Shown here: positions 37,006 to 47,248 of the stretch, piece after piece
Layout: every line of letters begins with the position of its first letter
Position numbering within the stretch: the first letter of the stretch is position 1
DNA from: Micromonospora echinospora
GTDB taxonomy: Bacteria > Actinomycetota > Actinomycetes > Mycobacteriales > Micromonosporaceae
Direction: 5' to 3'
Length of the DNA stretch: 64,000 nt
NCBI RefSeq assembly: GCF_900091495.1
Contig: NZ_LT607413.1
Span: 2,604,001-2,668,000, forward strand
Translations under genes and position numbers: made by a program
The notes under the pieces: generated by a model
Seen by the model: only the letters and a program-made list of their open reading frames with translations
Told to the model about the DNA's origin: nothing
Database searches by the model: none

Positions 37006-38169
37006 TCAGTACGACCGGTCCTGACCGAGCACGTGCTGCGCGACGAAGTTGAGGATCATCTCCCGGCTGACCGGGGCGATCCGACCGGCGCGAACCGCCC
37101 CGAGCAGGGTGGCGACGCCGTACTCGGTGGTCATGCCTGCCCCGCCGTGCACCTGGACGGCGGTGTCCACGGCGAGCGCGGCGGCCTCCCCGGCCGCGTA
37201 CTTGGCCATGTTCGCGGAGATCCCGGCCTCCAGGTCCCGTCCGGCGTCGTAGAGGGCGGCGGCCTTGTAGATCATCAGTCGGGCCAGTTCCACCTGGATC
37301 GCCGCGTGCGCGAGCGGGTGGGACACCCCCTGGTGCGAGCCGATGCTCCGGCCACCCCAGACCGCGCGGGTGGCGGTGTACTCCGAGGCGCGCTCGACCG
37401 CGTACCGGCCGGTGCCGGCCCCCATCGCGGCGACCGTGATCCGCTCCGGGTTCAGGCCGGCGAAGAGCGCCGGCAGGCCGGCGTCGAGCGACCCGCCGAC
37501 CAGCGCGTCGGCGGGCACCCGCACGTCGTCGAGGTAGAGCAGGAACTGGTTCTCCGGGGAGACGATCTCCATGTCCAGCTTCGACCAGGTCAGCCCGGCC
37601 GCGTCCGTCGGCACGACGAAGAGCGCCGGCTTGAGCTTCCCGGAGGCGGCATCCTCCGTCCGGGCCACCACCAGCACGTAGCCCGCCTCGTCGACGCCCG
37701 AGATGTAGCACTTGCGCCCGGAGAGCAGCCAGTCGTCGCCGTCCCGCCGGGCCACCGTACCGAGCCGGTGGAAGTTCGACCCGGCCTCCGGCTCGGTTAT
37801 CGCGAACACCACCTTCAGCGAACCGTCGGCCAGTCCGGGCAGGAAACGTGCACGCTGCCCGTCGGTGCCGTGCCGGGCGATCACCGTGGCGGCGATGGCG
37901 GGCGAGACCACCAGCAGCAGCAACGGGCAGCCGGCGGCGGCCAGCTCCTCGCAGACGATCGCCAGCTCGGTGATGCCGCCGCCCCCGCCGCCGTACTCGG
38001 TGGGGATGTTGACCCCCAGGTAGCCGAGCCGGCCGGCCTCGTCCCACAGTTCGGAGGTGTGCTCGCCGGCCTTCGCCTTCGTCACGAAGTACCGGTGGCC
38101 GTACCGCCGGCCCAGCGCCCGGACGGCGTCGCGGAGCTGCTCCTGCTCGTCGGTCAGGTCGAAGTTCAT
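37006..38169 (-). CDS. Acyl-CoA dehydrogenase
   Basis: 387 aa from ATG at 38169; its start overlaps the preceding stop (TGATG). The typical order is MNFDLTDEQEQLRDAVRALG, then VVFAITEPEAGSNFHRLGT (FAD/substrate region), WLLSGRKCYISGVDEAGYV, and RAVWGGRSIGSHQGVSHPLA. The C-terminus is QVHGGAGMTTEYGVATLLG. The catalytic base should lie near GGAGMTTEYG. FAD-dependent oxidation of a short or branched acyl-CoA fits its place in the carboxylase operon. Convergent neighbour begins only 8 nt away. Confidence 0.93.
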   Translation of the reverse strand: MNFDLTDEQEQLRDAVRALGRRYGHRYFVTKAKAGEHTSELWDEAGRLGYLGVNIPTEYGGGGGGITELAIVCEELAAAGCPLLLLVVSPAIAATVIARHGTDGQRARFLPGLADGSLKVVFAITEPEAGSNFHRLGTVARRDGDDWLLSGRKCYISGVDEAGYVLVVARTEDAASGKLKPALFVVPTDAAGLTWSKLDMEIVSPENQFLLYLDDVRVPADALVGGSLDAGLPALFAGLNPERITVAAMGAGTGRYAVERASEYTATRAVWGGRSIGSHQGVSHPLAHAAIQVELARLMIYKAAALYDAGRDLEAGISANMAKYAAGEAAALAVDTAVQVHGGAGMTTEYGVATLLGAVRAGRIAPVSREMILNFVAQHVLGQDRSY

Positions 38170-40145
38170 CACGCGTCCTCCTGGATCGGGTCGACCACGG
38201 CCAGCACGGTGCGCGTCTCGACCTGCCCGCCGGCCGGCACCGGCAGGTCGGTGACGACGCCGTCGACCGGGGCGAGCACGGGGTGTTCGAGCTTCATCGC
38301 CTCCAGGGTCAGCAGCAGGTCCCCGGCGGTGACCCGTCGACCCACCTCGACGTGCCGGCGGGTGACCGTGCCGGGCAGCGGGGCCAGCAGCGAGCCGGCC
38401 GCCACCTCGGCGGTGGGCAGCGGCAGGCGCGGCAGCTCGGTGAGGCTCGTCGCCCCCTCCGGGCCGTCCACGAAGACCTCCGACCCCACCCGGTGCACGC
38501 GGTACGCCCGCCGGACCCCGTCGACGTCCAGCACCACCCGATCCGGGGCGGCCCCGACCAGGGCGACGGCCCGTTCGTCCGACGGGTCGATGGACCACTC
38601 GGCGAGCCCGCCGGCGCGGTCCAGCCGGTACCGGACCTCGATCTCGCCGTCCGCCCCGGCGAAACGGGTGACCTGGGGGGACGCGGGGACGTTCCGCCAG
38701 CCGGACGGGAGGGAACCGAGCACCGGCGCCGCGGCGCGGCGGGCGGCGGCCGAGGCGAGCGCGGCGGCGAGCGCGGTCAGCGACACCTCGTCGGCGGGCA
38801 GCAGCGGGGCGAAGACCTCCGGGTGCCGGTCGAGGAAACCGGTGTCGACCTCGGCGGCCAGGAACTCGGGGCTGCGCAGCACCCGGACCAGCAGGTCCCG
38901 GTTGGTGGTCACGCCGTGCAGTTCGGCGCGGGCCAGCGCGCCGGCCAGCAGCCGGGCCGCCTGGGTACGGGTCGGCCCCCAGGCCACCAGCTTCGCCAGC
39001 ATCGAGTCGTAGTGCACCCCGACCGTCGAGCCGGCCGCCACGCCGGAGTCCAACCGCAGGCCGGGGCGCGTGAGGCCGCCGAACTCGACGGCCACCCCGG
39101 GCACGGCGAACCGGCGCAGGGTGCCGGTCGCCGGTCGCCAGCCGTGTGCCGGGTCCTCGGCGCAGAGGCGTACCTCGATCGCGTGACCGTTGACCGGCGG
39201 GGCCTGTGCGAACGGCAGCGGCTCACCCTCGGCCACCAGCAGTTGCAGCCGGACCAGGTCCAGGCCGGTGGTGAGTTCGGTGACCGGGTGCTCGACCTGG
39301 AGCCGGGTGTTCATCTCCAGGAAGAAGAACTCGCCGGTCGGAGCGAGCAGGAACTCCACCGTGCCCGCGCCCACGTAGCCGACCGCCCGTCCGGCGGCCA
39401 CCGCCGCCTCGTGCAGCCGTTCCCGCAGGTCGGGCGCGAGGACACCGGGCGCCTCCTCGACGAGCTTCTGGTGTCGTCGCTGGATCGAGCACTCGCGTAC
39501 CCCCTGCGCGGCGACCGTGCCGTGGCGGTCACCGAAGATCTGCACCTCGACGTGGCGACCGCGCTCGACGTACCGCTCGACGAAGACCGTGCCGTCGCCG
39601 AACGCCGCCGCCGACTCGCGGCGGGCGGAGGCGAGCGCCCCGGCCAGGTCGGCGGCGTCCCGGACCACGCGCATGCCCCGCCCACCGCCACCGGCGGACG
39701 CCTTGACCAGCACCGGGAAGTCGGTGACCGCGTCCGGGTCGGTCCAGGTCGGCAGCACCGGCACGCCGGCCCTCGCGAGCAACTCCTTGGCCGCCATCTT
39801 GTCGCCCATCGCGGCGATCGCGGCGGCCGGTGGGCCGACCCAGGTCAGCCCGGCGTCGGTCACCGCCGTCGCGAACCCGGCGTTCTCGGCGAGGAAGCCG
39901 TAGCCGGGGTGCACGGCGTCCGCGCCCGACCGGCGGGCCGCGTCGAGGATCAGGTCGATCCGCAGGTACGTCTCGGCGGGCGTGTTCCCGGCCAGGCGTA
40001 CGACGTGGTCGGCCTCGGCGACGAACGGCGCGTCGGCGTCCGCGTCGGAGTGCACGGCGACGGTCTCGACGCCGAGCGCCCGGCAGGTGGCGAAGACCCG
40101 GCGGGCGATCTCCCCCCGGTTGGCGACCAGCAGTCTGGTGATCAT
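38169..40145 (-). CDS. Acyl-CoA carboxylase alpha subunit (biotin carboxylase + BCCP)
   Basis: 658 aa from ATG at 40145 (MITRLLVANRGEIARRVFAT). The biotin carboxylase domain (1-450) includes the ATP-grasp loop KASAGGGGRGMRVV and EMNTRLQVEHPVTE. A BC/CT-linker region follows and the C-terminal biotinyl domain has EAMKLEHPV (biotin on the Lys). It pairs with the carboxyltransferase encoded next to it. Substrate is likely a branched-chain or terpenoid acyl-CoA, judged from neighbours. A high-copy-looking palindromic sequence sits just upstream. Confidence 0.95.
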   Translation of the reverse strand: MITRLLVANRGEIARRVFATCRALGVETVAVHSDADADAPFVAEADHVVRLAGNTPAETYLRIDLILDAARRSGADAVHPGYGFLAENAGFATAVTDAGLTWVGPPAAAIAAMGDKMAAKELLARAGVPVLPTWTDPDAVTDFPVLVKASAGGGGRGMRVVRDAADLAGALASARRESAAAFGDGTVFVERYVERGRHVEVQIFGDRHGTVAAQGVRECSIQRRHQKLVEEAPGVLAPDLRERLHEAAVAAGRAVGYVGAGTVEFLLAPTGEFFFLEMNTRLQVEHPVTELTTGLDLVRLQLLVAEGEPLPFAQAPPVNGHAIEVRLCAEDPAHGWRPATGTLRRFAVPGVAVEFGGLTRPGLRLDSGVAAGSTVGVHYDSMLAKLVAWGPTRTQAARLLAGALARAELHGVTTNRDLLVRVLRSPEFLAAEVDTGFLDRHPEVFAPLLPADEVSLTALAAALASAAARRAAAPVLGSLPSGWRNVPASPQVTRFAGADGEIEVRYRLDRAGGLAEWSIDPSDERAVALVGAAPDRVVLDVDGVRRAYRVHRVGSEVFVDGPEGATSLTELPRLPLPTAEVAAGSLLAPLPGTVTRRHVEVGRRVTAGDLLLTLEAMKLEHPVLAPVDGVVTDLPVPAGGQVETRTVLAVVDPIQEDA

Positions 40146-40215
40146 CTGTGCTGAGCCTGCCCTTCGTTCGCGACTGCGGGACTCCGCTTCGCTGCGTTCC
40201 TCGCGCCCACGGTCT
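40146..40215. repeat. Intergenic repeat-like sequence between carboxylase genes
   Basis: This 70-nt gap carries CTTCGTTCGCGACTGCGGGA followed by CTCCGCTTCGCTGCGTTCCT. From memory, such 'GCAGTCGCGAACGAAGG' strings recur in Micromonospora genomes. I cannot count copies here, so the repeat status is inference. Confidence 0.4.
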
Positions 40216-41813
40216 CTACATCCGGAAGACGCCGAAGCCGTCCGCCCCGACGACCGGACCACTGTGGATGGCCGAGAGGCAGAGGCCGAGGACGGTACGG
40301 GTGTCCCGGGGGTCGATCACCCCGTCGTCGTAGAGCCGGCCGGAGAGGAAGAGCGCCCCGGACTCCGACTCGATCTGCTGCTCGACCATGGCCCGCATCG
40401 CCGCGTCGGAGTCCTCGTCGTACTCCCGGCCCCGGGCGGCGGCGGCCTGCCGGGCCACGATCGACAGCACCCCGGCCAACTGCGCCGGCCCCATCACCGC
40501 CGACTTGGCGTTCGGCCAGGTGAACAGGAACCTCGGCTCGTACGCCCGCCCGCACATGCCGTAGTTCCCCGCCCCGTACGACGCGCCGAGGTTGACCGTC
40601 AGGTGCGGCACGGTCGAGTTCGACACCGCGTTGATCATCAGCGCGCCGTGCTTGATGATGCCGCGCTGTTCGTACTCGGTGCCGACCATGTAGCCGGTGG
40701 TGTTCTGGAGGAAGACCAGCGGGGTGTCGGTGGCGTTGGCGAGCTGGATGAACTGGGCCGCCTTCTGCGCCTCCTCGCTGAACAGCACGCCCCGGGCGTT
40801 GGCCAGCACACCGACCGGGTAGCCGTGCAGCTCACCCCAGCCGGTGACCAGCGCGGTGCCGTACGCCGGCTTGAACTCGTCGAAGTCGCTGCCATCGAGC
40901 ACCCGGGCCAGGACCTCACGCGGGTCGAACGGCACCTTCAGGTCGGCGCTGGCGATGCCGAGCAGGTCCTCCGGGTCGTACCGGGGCGGGGCCGGGTCCG
41001 GGGTGCGGGGCGGCGGCCCCTGCTTGCGCCAGTTCAGCCGGCGTACGCACCGTCGGGCCAGCCGGATGCCGTCGGGTTCGTCCTCGGCGAGGAAGTCGGC
41101 CAGGCCGGACCGGGTGGCGTGCATCGTCGCCCCGCCCAGCGACTCGTCGTCGGCGTCCTCGCCGGTCGCCATCTTCACCAGCGGCGGCCCGGCCAGGTAC
41201 ACCTGCGACCGGCCCCGGATCATGATGGTGTAGTCCGACATGCCCGGGATGTACGCACCACCGGCGGTGGCGTTGCCGAAGACCACGCTGACCGTGGGGA
41301 TCTTCGCGGCGGAGAGCCGGGTCAGGTCCCGGAACACCCGGCCGCCCGGGATGAAGATCTCCGACTGGGTGGGCAGATCCGCGCCGGCCGACTCGACCAG
41401 GTTCACCATCGGCAGCCGGTTGGCCAGCGCGATCTCCCCGGCCCGTCGGGTCTTGGCCAGCGCCCACGGGTTGACCGCGCCGCCGCGTACGGTCGGGTCG
41501 TTGGCGAGGACCAGGCACTCCACCCCTTCGACCGCCCCGATCCCGGTCACCACGCTCGCCCCCACCGGAAAGTCCGTGCCGTACGCGGCCACCGGCGACA
41601 GCTCCAGGAACGGGCTGTCCGGGTCGAGCAGCAGCTCGATCCGCTCCCGGGGCAGGAGCCGGCCGCGCCGGTGGTGCCGGGCGACGTACCTCTCGCCGCC
41701 GCCGGCCCGCGCGGCGTCCAGGGCCTCGTCCAGCTCGGCCAGCCGAGCGAGCAGCGCCTCCCGGTTGGCCCGGTGGGCGGCGGAGGTGGGGTCGACGGTG
41801 CTGCGCAACGTGG

Positions 41814-41817
<4 letters not shown>
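40216..41817 (-). CDS. Acyl-CoA carboxylase carboxyltransferase (beta subunit)
   Basis: 533 aa from GTG at 41817, which overlaps the stop of the AtuA-like gene (GTGA). The carboxyltransferase motifs are GGAVNPWALAKTRRAGEIA, NLVESAGADLPTQSEIFIPG, VFGNATAGGAYIPGMSDYT, and 'FLQNTTGYMVGTEYE' in the C-terminal half. This pattern is that of the methylcrotonyl/geranyl-CoA carboxylase group. Together with the biotin carboxylase subunit it forms a biotin-dependent carboxylase. Confidence 0.94.
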
Positions 41818-43516
<1,699 letters not shown>

Positions 43517-43520
<4 letters not shown>

Positions 43521-43567
43521 GCGGTCACCGTCGCGGCGCGAACGGGCAGGTCCGACAGGACGACCAT
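43517..43567 (-). CDS. Possible 16-aa leader peptide before the AtuA-like gene
   Basis: ATG at 43567 has a good Shine-Dalgarno (GGAGG, about 6 nt away) that the main gene lacks. It encodes MVVLSDLPVRAATVTA, and its TGA overlaps the GTG of the AtuA-like gene (GTGA). It may be a short coupling ORF that loads ribosomes for the downstream start. The evidence is only this arrangement. Confidence 0.4.
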
Positions 43568-43579
43568 GGGTGCCTCCGG

Positions 43580-44254
43580 TCACGGGGTGAGCAGGGTGGC
43601 GAGCTGACGTTTCCAGGTGTTCAGCAGGGCGGTGCGGCGGGTCGAGTCGTCGGTGAGCAGGTTGGCCACCCCGAGCCCACGGAGCAGGTCCAGGGTGGCC
43701 TGCACCGCCTCGCGGACCCCGGGACGTCGTTCGTCGGCGTCGAGCAGCGCGACGGTGAGCCGGTGCATCTCCCGGCCGACCCGGGCCTCCAGCGGCACCA
43801 GGGCCGCGCGTAGTTCCGGGTCGGTGCGGGCGGCCACCCAGAGTTCGAGGGCGGCGACGAAGAGCGGACCGGTGAAGGCGGCGGCGAGCATGTCGATCAC
43901 CCGGTCGAGTCGCCGGGCGGCCGGCAGCGCCTCGGCCTCGGCCCGTAGCTCCGCCGCGCGACGCTCCGCCAGGTGCACCACGGCTGCGGTGACCAGGGCC
44001 GCCCGGGTGGGGTAGTGGTGCAGTTGCGCGCCCCGGGAGACCCCGGCGCGAGCGGCGACCACCGTGGTGGTGGTGCCGGACCAGCCGTGCTCGACCAGGC
44101 AGTCGACGGTCGCCTCCAGCAGCCGGGTACGGGTGGCGCGGCTGCGCTCCTGCTGCGGAACGCGGCTCGACTGCGCGGCGCCGTCCCGCTGCGGAACGCG
44201 GCTCGACTGTGGTTCGCGGTCCGGTCGTGGGGCGTGGCTCGGCGGGGCGGGCAC
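43580..44254 (-). CDS. TetR family regulator of the acyl-CoA operon
   Basis: I use the GTG at 44254 (about 224 aa). The longer frame would need a TTG start at 44281. The unusual N-terminus holds two copies of a Ser-Ser-Arg-Val-Pro-Gln segment, coded by an imperfect direct DNA repeat at about 44155-44215. The HTH comes next (RTRLLEATVDCLVEHGWSGT, recognition RAGVSRGAQLHHYP). A TetR_C domain follows. It is the first gene of the operon, and an inverted repeat lies 29 nt upstream, so autoregulation is likely. Confidence 0.85.
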   Translation of the reverse strand: MPAPPSHAPRPDREPQSSRVPQRDGAAQSSRVPQQERSRATRTRLLEATVDCLVEHGWSGTTTTVVAARAGVSRGAQLHHYPTRAALVTAAVVHLAERRAAELRAEAEALPAARRLDRVIDMLAAAFTGPLFVAALELWVAARTDPELRAALVPLEARVGREMHRLTVALLDADERRPGVREAVQATLDLLRGLGVANLLTDDSTRRTALLNTWKRQLATLLTP

Positions 44255-44282
44255 CCCGCCAGCGTGCCGTCGGAGAAACAAA

Positions 44283-44294
44283 CAGTCAAGACTG
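44283..44294. promoter_or_regulatory. Operator-like palindrome upstream of tetR
   Basis: CAGTC-AA-GACTG, 29-40 nt upstream of the tetR GTG. It overlaps TTGACT on the minus strand, a possible -35 box. It is probably bound by the TetR protein encoded next to it. Confidence 0.5.
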
Positions 44295-44377
44295 ACTTTT
44301 TCTGGCGGTGGAGTCGTCGTCCCGCCGAAGCAGATCGGACTGTGGTGGCCGGCGGAAGGGCGATGCTGGCCGGACGC

Positions 44378-44688
44378 TTTGGAGCTGCCCGCACGAACGG
44401 GGCACGGTCACCCGCTTGCAGTCGGGTGCGCGCTTACGGCCCGCATGCAGCCGGGTGCGCGTACGACCCGCGAAACCGGCTGCGCCGTACGGCCCGCGTG
44501 TGACCGGGTGCGCCGCACGGCCCAGGTGCAGCCGGGTGCGCCGCACGGCTGCCGCCCGTCGAAGGTGCGTGGGGCGGGGTGGCGTAACCGCCCTGCCAGG
44601 TCGGAGGACCGGGCGATGCGGATCGCGTGGGCCGGGCGACCGCATGGGTATGACGGGCGACCGGGCGCATGGACGGGGCAGCTCCAAA
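44378..44688. mobile_element. MITE-like element, 311 bp, with 13-bp TIRs and 6-bp TSD
   Basis: Perfect terminal inverted repeats TTTGGAGCTGCCC (44378-44390) and GGGCAGCTCCAAA (44676-44688). Each is flanked directly by GGACGC (44372-44377 and 44689-44694), a 6-bp target-site duplication. The inside has no gene but holds five imperfect 25-29-bp tandem units. It lies between a tetR operon and a phosphoesterase gene. The mother transposase family is not identifiable from the ends. Confidence 0.7.
44420..44560. repeat. Five imperfect 25-29-bp tandem repeats inside the MITE-like element
   Basis: A core CCGGGTGCGCCGCACGGCC-type unit recurs with GGGTGCG or GGCTGCG at 44424, 44453, 44478, 44506 and 44534. 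The units differ at several bases. Purpose unknown. Confidence 0.6.
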
Positions 44689-44763
44689 GGACGCGACGGG
44701 CTATGGTCCGACCCTGCCGGGGCCGCCCCATGCCTCCTCGGACGGGTCGGACGGCGGTATGCG

Positions 44764-45513
44764 TCAACGGCCGTCGCGCGGGCCGAAGACGGTCAGCGCC
44801 TCGGCGTCGTCGTGCCGGGACCGCACGTACTCGTCGGCCCAGGCGGCTGCTTCCGGATACGCCGACTCAACGGCCACCCGGGCGCAGGCGGCGTCCAGGT
44901 CGAATGTGCTGCGGCGCAGTTGCACGCCGGGGCCGAGCAGGGCCCAGTGCGCCCCCGCTGCGCCGTACGGCATGCCGACGCTGCCCGGGTTGACCACCAG
45001 GCGGCGGTGGGCGAGCCGGACGAACGGCATGTGGGTGTGCCCGCAGACCACCGTGCCCACCTCCGCCGGCAGCGTGGCGAAGACCTCGCTCCACCGGTCG
45101 AGCCGGGAGTCGACCAGCACGACCTCCTCGTCGTCGCGCGGGGTGGCGTGGCAGAACAGCACCTGGCCCAGCCCGGCGACCGGCAGTGTCACGTGCAGCG
45201 GCAGCGCGGCCAGCCGGGCCACCTGGTCGTCGCGGAGCTGGCCGGCGGCCCAGGGCGTCACCGCGTCCGGGACCGGAATCGGGTGACCGGCGCGCAGCGA
45301 GACCAGTTCACGGTCGGCGTTGCCGCCCACCCAGACGGCCCGGTCGCCGAGGCTGACCAACAGGTCCAGCACCTCGACCGGCTGGGGCCCGGCGGCGATG
45401 TCCCCGGTGAGCACGACCAGGTCGGCCGCGACGACGTCCGGTTCGGCCAGGACGGCCTCCAGCGCGGGCAGGACACCGTGGATGTCGGAGAGGACGGCGA
45501 CGCGTTCCAGCAT
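44764..45513 (-). CDS. Metallophosphoesterase (YfcE/MJ0936-like)
   Basis: 249 aa from ATG at 45513 (MLERVAVLSDIHGVLPALEA). The phosphoesterase motifs are VAVLSDIHG, VVLTGDIAAG, VWVGGNADRE (GNxD), LFCHATPRDD and VVCGHTHMPF, with NPGSVGMPYG near residue 190. It is a cytoplasmic single-domain enzyme of the family that includes predicted phosphodiesterases. Substrate unknown. It lies downstream of, and in the same direction as, crp. Confidence 0.88.
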   Translation of the reverse strand: MLERVAVLSDIHGVLPALEAVLAEPDVVAADLVVLTGDIAAGPQPVEVLDLLVSLGDRAVWVGGNADRELVSLRAGHPIPVPDAVTPWAAGQLRDDQVARLAALPLHVTLPVAGLGQVLFCHATPRDDEEVVLVDSRLDRWSEVFATLPAEVGTVVCGHTHMPFVRLAHRRLVVNPGSVGMPYGAAGAHWALLGPGVQLRRSTFDLDAACARVAVESAYPEAAAWADEYVRSRHDDAEALTVFGPRDGR

Positions 45514-45572
45514 CAGGTCAGCCTGGCAGCCGGCCACCGATCCGGTCGATGGATTCTGCGTCGGGCAGAACG

Positions 45573-45604
45573 ACGGGAGGGCGCGCCCGAGGCGGCCCTC
45601 CCGT
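45573..45604 (-). terminator. Terminator after crp
   Basis: ACGGGAGGGC and GCCCTCCCGT arms with a 12-nt loop, directly after the crp stop. Confidence 0.75.
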
Positions 45605-45616
45605 AAAGAGAAAGGG

Positions 45617-46294
45617 TCAGACCCGTGCCCGGCGGGCGAGCCGCTCCGGGTCGAGGATGATGATGCTCTTGCCGTCCAGGCGCAGCCAGCCCCGGGACGC
45701 GAAGTCGGCCAGGGCCTTGTTGACCGTCTCCCGGGACGCGCCGACGAGCTGGGCGATCTCCTCCTGGGTCAGGTCGTGCGTCACCCGCAGCACGCCGCCG
45801 TCGCGGGTGCCGAAGCGGCCCGCCATCTGGAGCAGGTTCTTGGCGACCCGACCGGGAACGTCGGTGAAGATCAGGTCGGCCAGCGAGTCGTTCGTCCGCC
45901 GGAGCCGGCGGGCCAGCACCCGGAGGAGCTGCTCGGCGATCTCGGGCCGGTTGTTCAGCCACGGCCGCAGCGCCTGCTTGCGCAGGCGGACCAGACGGGT
46001 GTCGGTGACCGCGGTGGCGGTCGCCGTACGCGGGCCGGGGTCGAAGAGCGACAACTCACCGACCATGTCCGACGGGCCCATCACCGCGATGAGGTTCTGC
46101 CGGCCGTCGGCGGCCCGCCGCCCCACCTTGATCTTGCCGGAAAGCAGGATGTAAAGGCTGTCGCCGGGCTCGCCCTCGTTGAAGACCACCTCGCCCTTGC
46201 GGACTTCGAGCGTCTCCATCTCCTTGGCGAGCGCCTCGGCCGCCTCCGGGTCGACGCCCTGGAAGATCCCACTACGGGCCAGTACCTCGTCCAT
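45617..46294 (-). CDS. crp: Cyclic-AMP receptor protein family regulator
   Basis: 225 aa. The N-terminal cyclic-nucleotide-binding beta-roll (about 10-120) contains the phosphate-binding cassette [15 protein letters not shown]. After the dimer helix comes the DNA-binding wing-helix with [20 protein letters not shown]. It equals mycobacterial Rv3676 and streptomycete Crp in length and position upstream of nth. It should respond to cAMP, for which the 1246-aa cyclase protein encoded in the same window is one candidate source. Confidence 0.95.
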   Translation of the reverse strand: MDEVLARSGIFQGVDPEAAEALAKEMETLEVRKGEVVFNEGEPGDSLYILLSGKIKVGRRAADGRQNLIAVMGPSDMVGELSLFDPGPRTATATAVTDTRLVRLRKQALRPWLNNRPEIAEQLLRVLARRLRRTNDSLADLIFTDVPGRVAKNLLQMAGRFGTRDGGVLRVTHDLTQEEIAQLVGASRETVNKALADFASRGWLRLDGKSIIILDPERLARRARV

Positions 46295-46511
46295 CGCGCA
46301 CCTCCGCCTGCGCGTGCCGTCCGTCGGCTGGGTCCGCCGTCCGCTGATCCCTCGCGCGACGCCAGTCTAGGCGCATGTGAGCAGTAATCAGAGGTGCACC
46401 CCTGGAACGTGATCGTTGGACGTAACGAAACGGACCTGATCAACCGCTATGATCCCCCGCCGCGAAGGCCGGGGGAGCGCTCCGCCGGGCGTCGGTCGTA
46501 GGGTCACCCGC
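46295..46511. promoter_or_regulatory. Divergent regulatory region between crp and cobinamide hydrolase
   Basis: It contains a TATGAT that could be a -10 box (46449-46454), a GC-rich hairpin downstream of it (46453-46476), and a single CRP-like half-site TGTGA at about 46376. No cobalamin riboswitch pattern was found. Confidence 0.4.
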
Positions 46512-47237
46512 GTGTTGAGCGAACCCTTCCTGACCACCCGGTCCGAGGACGGCCGGGACGTCCCGCTGCTGTACTGGCGCGCCGACCGGCCGCTGTACGG
46601 GGTCAGCTCCGCCCCGCTCGGCGGGGGAGTCGGGGTCCGGCACTGGGTGGTCAACGCGACCGTGCCGATGTCGTACCACCGGGACGACCCGGCGGAGCAC
46701 CTCGCCGGCCTGGCCGACCGGCTCGGCCTCGACGGGCCCGGGGTCGGCCTGCTGACCGGCGTGGACGTCACCGAGGTGGTGGCCCGCGCCGACGACGGGG
46801 TACGGGTCTGGGCGACGGTCGGGCTGGGCACCCCGGTCCAGGCCGCCGCCCCGGCGACCCCGGCCGCCGTGGAGCCGGTCGGCACGGTCAACATCGTCGT
46901 CCTGCTGCCCGTCCGGCTCGGCGATGCCGCGCTGGTCAACGCCGTGGCCACCGCGACCGAGGCGAAGACCCAGGCGATCGTCGAACTGGGGCTGCCGGCC
47001 ACCGGCACCCCGACCGACGCGGTGACCGTGCTCTGCCCGACGGACGGCCCGGTCGACCCGTACGGCGGGCCCCGCTCGCGGTGGGGTGCCCCGCTCGCCC
47101 GCGCGGTGCACGCGGCCGTCCTGGCCGGCGGCGCGCACGAGGTGGTGCCGTGGTCGGATCGGCTGCGCCTGGAGGAGGCCACCGGATCGGCGCCTTTCAA
47201 CCGATCGGCCGTCCCCGGAAGCCCTGCCGACCGGTAG
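46512..47237 (+). CDS. cbiZ: Adenosylcobinamide amidohydrolase (CbiZ family)
   Basis: 241 aa. I use GTG 46512 (AGGGT upstream) and not the ATG at 46449, which would lie inside a possible -10 element. The CbiZ-family pattern includes SSAPLGGGVGVRHWVVNATV near the N-terminus and GTVNIVVLLPVRLGDAALVN plus TEAKTQAIVELG in the middle. It cleaves the amide bond of adenosylcobinamide to give adenosylcobyric acid for salvage of cobamides. It heads the plus-strand operon leading to nth. Confidence 0.85.
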   Translation: MLSEPFLTTRSEDGRDVPLLYWRADRPLYGVSSAPLGGGVGVRHWVVNATVPMSYHRDDPAEHLAGLADRLGLDGPGVGLLTGVDVTEVVARADDGVRVWATVGLGTPVQAAAPATPAAVEPVGTVNIVVLLPVRLGDAALVNAVATATEAKTQAIVELGLPATGTPTDAVTVLCPTDGPVDPYGGPRSRWGAPLARAVHAAVLAGGAHEVVPWSDRLRLEEATGSAPFNRSAVPGSPADR

Positions 47238-47248
47238 GGTCGCGGACG

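Noticed and set aside
44404..44561. CRISPR array in the MITE-like region
   Set aside because: The units are 25-29 bp, imperfect and directly adjacent, with no spacers; there is no cas gene in the window.
46395..46511. Cobalamin riboswitch upstream of the CbiZ-like gene
   Set aside because: The conserved B12-box GCCACTG and a long multi-helix region are absent. Only one GC-rich hairpin is visible.
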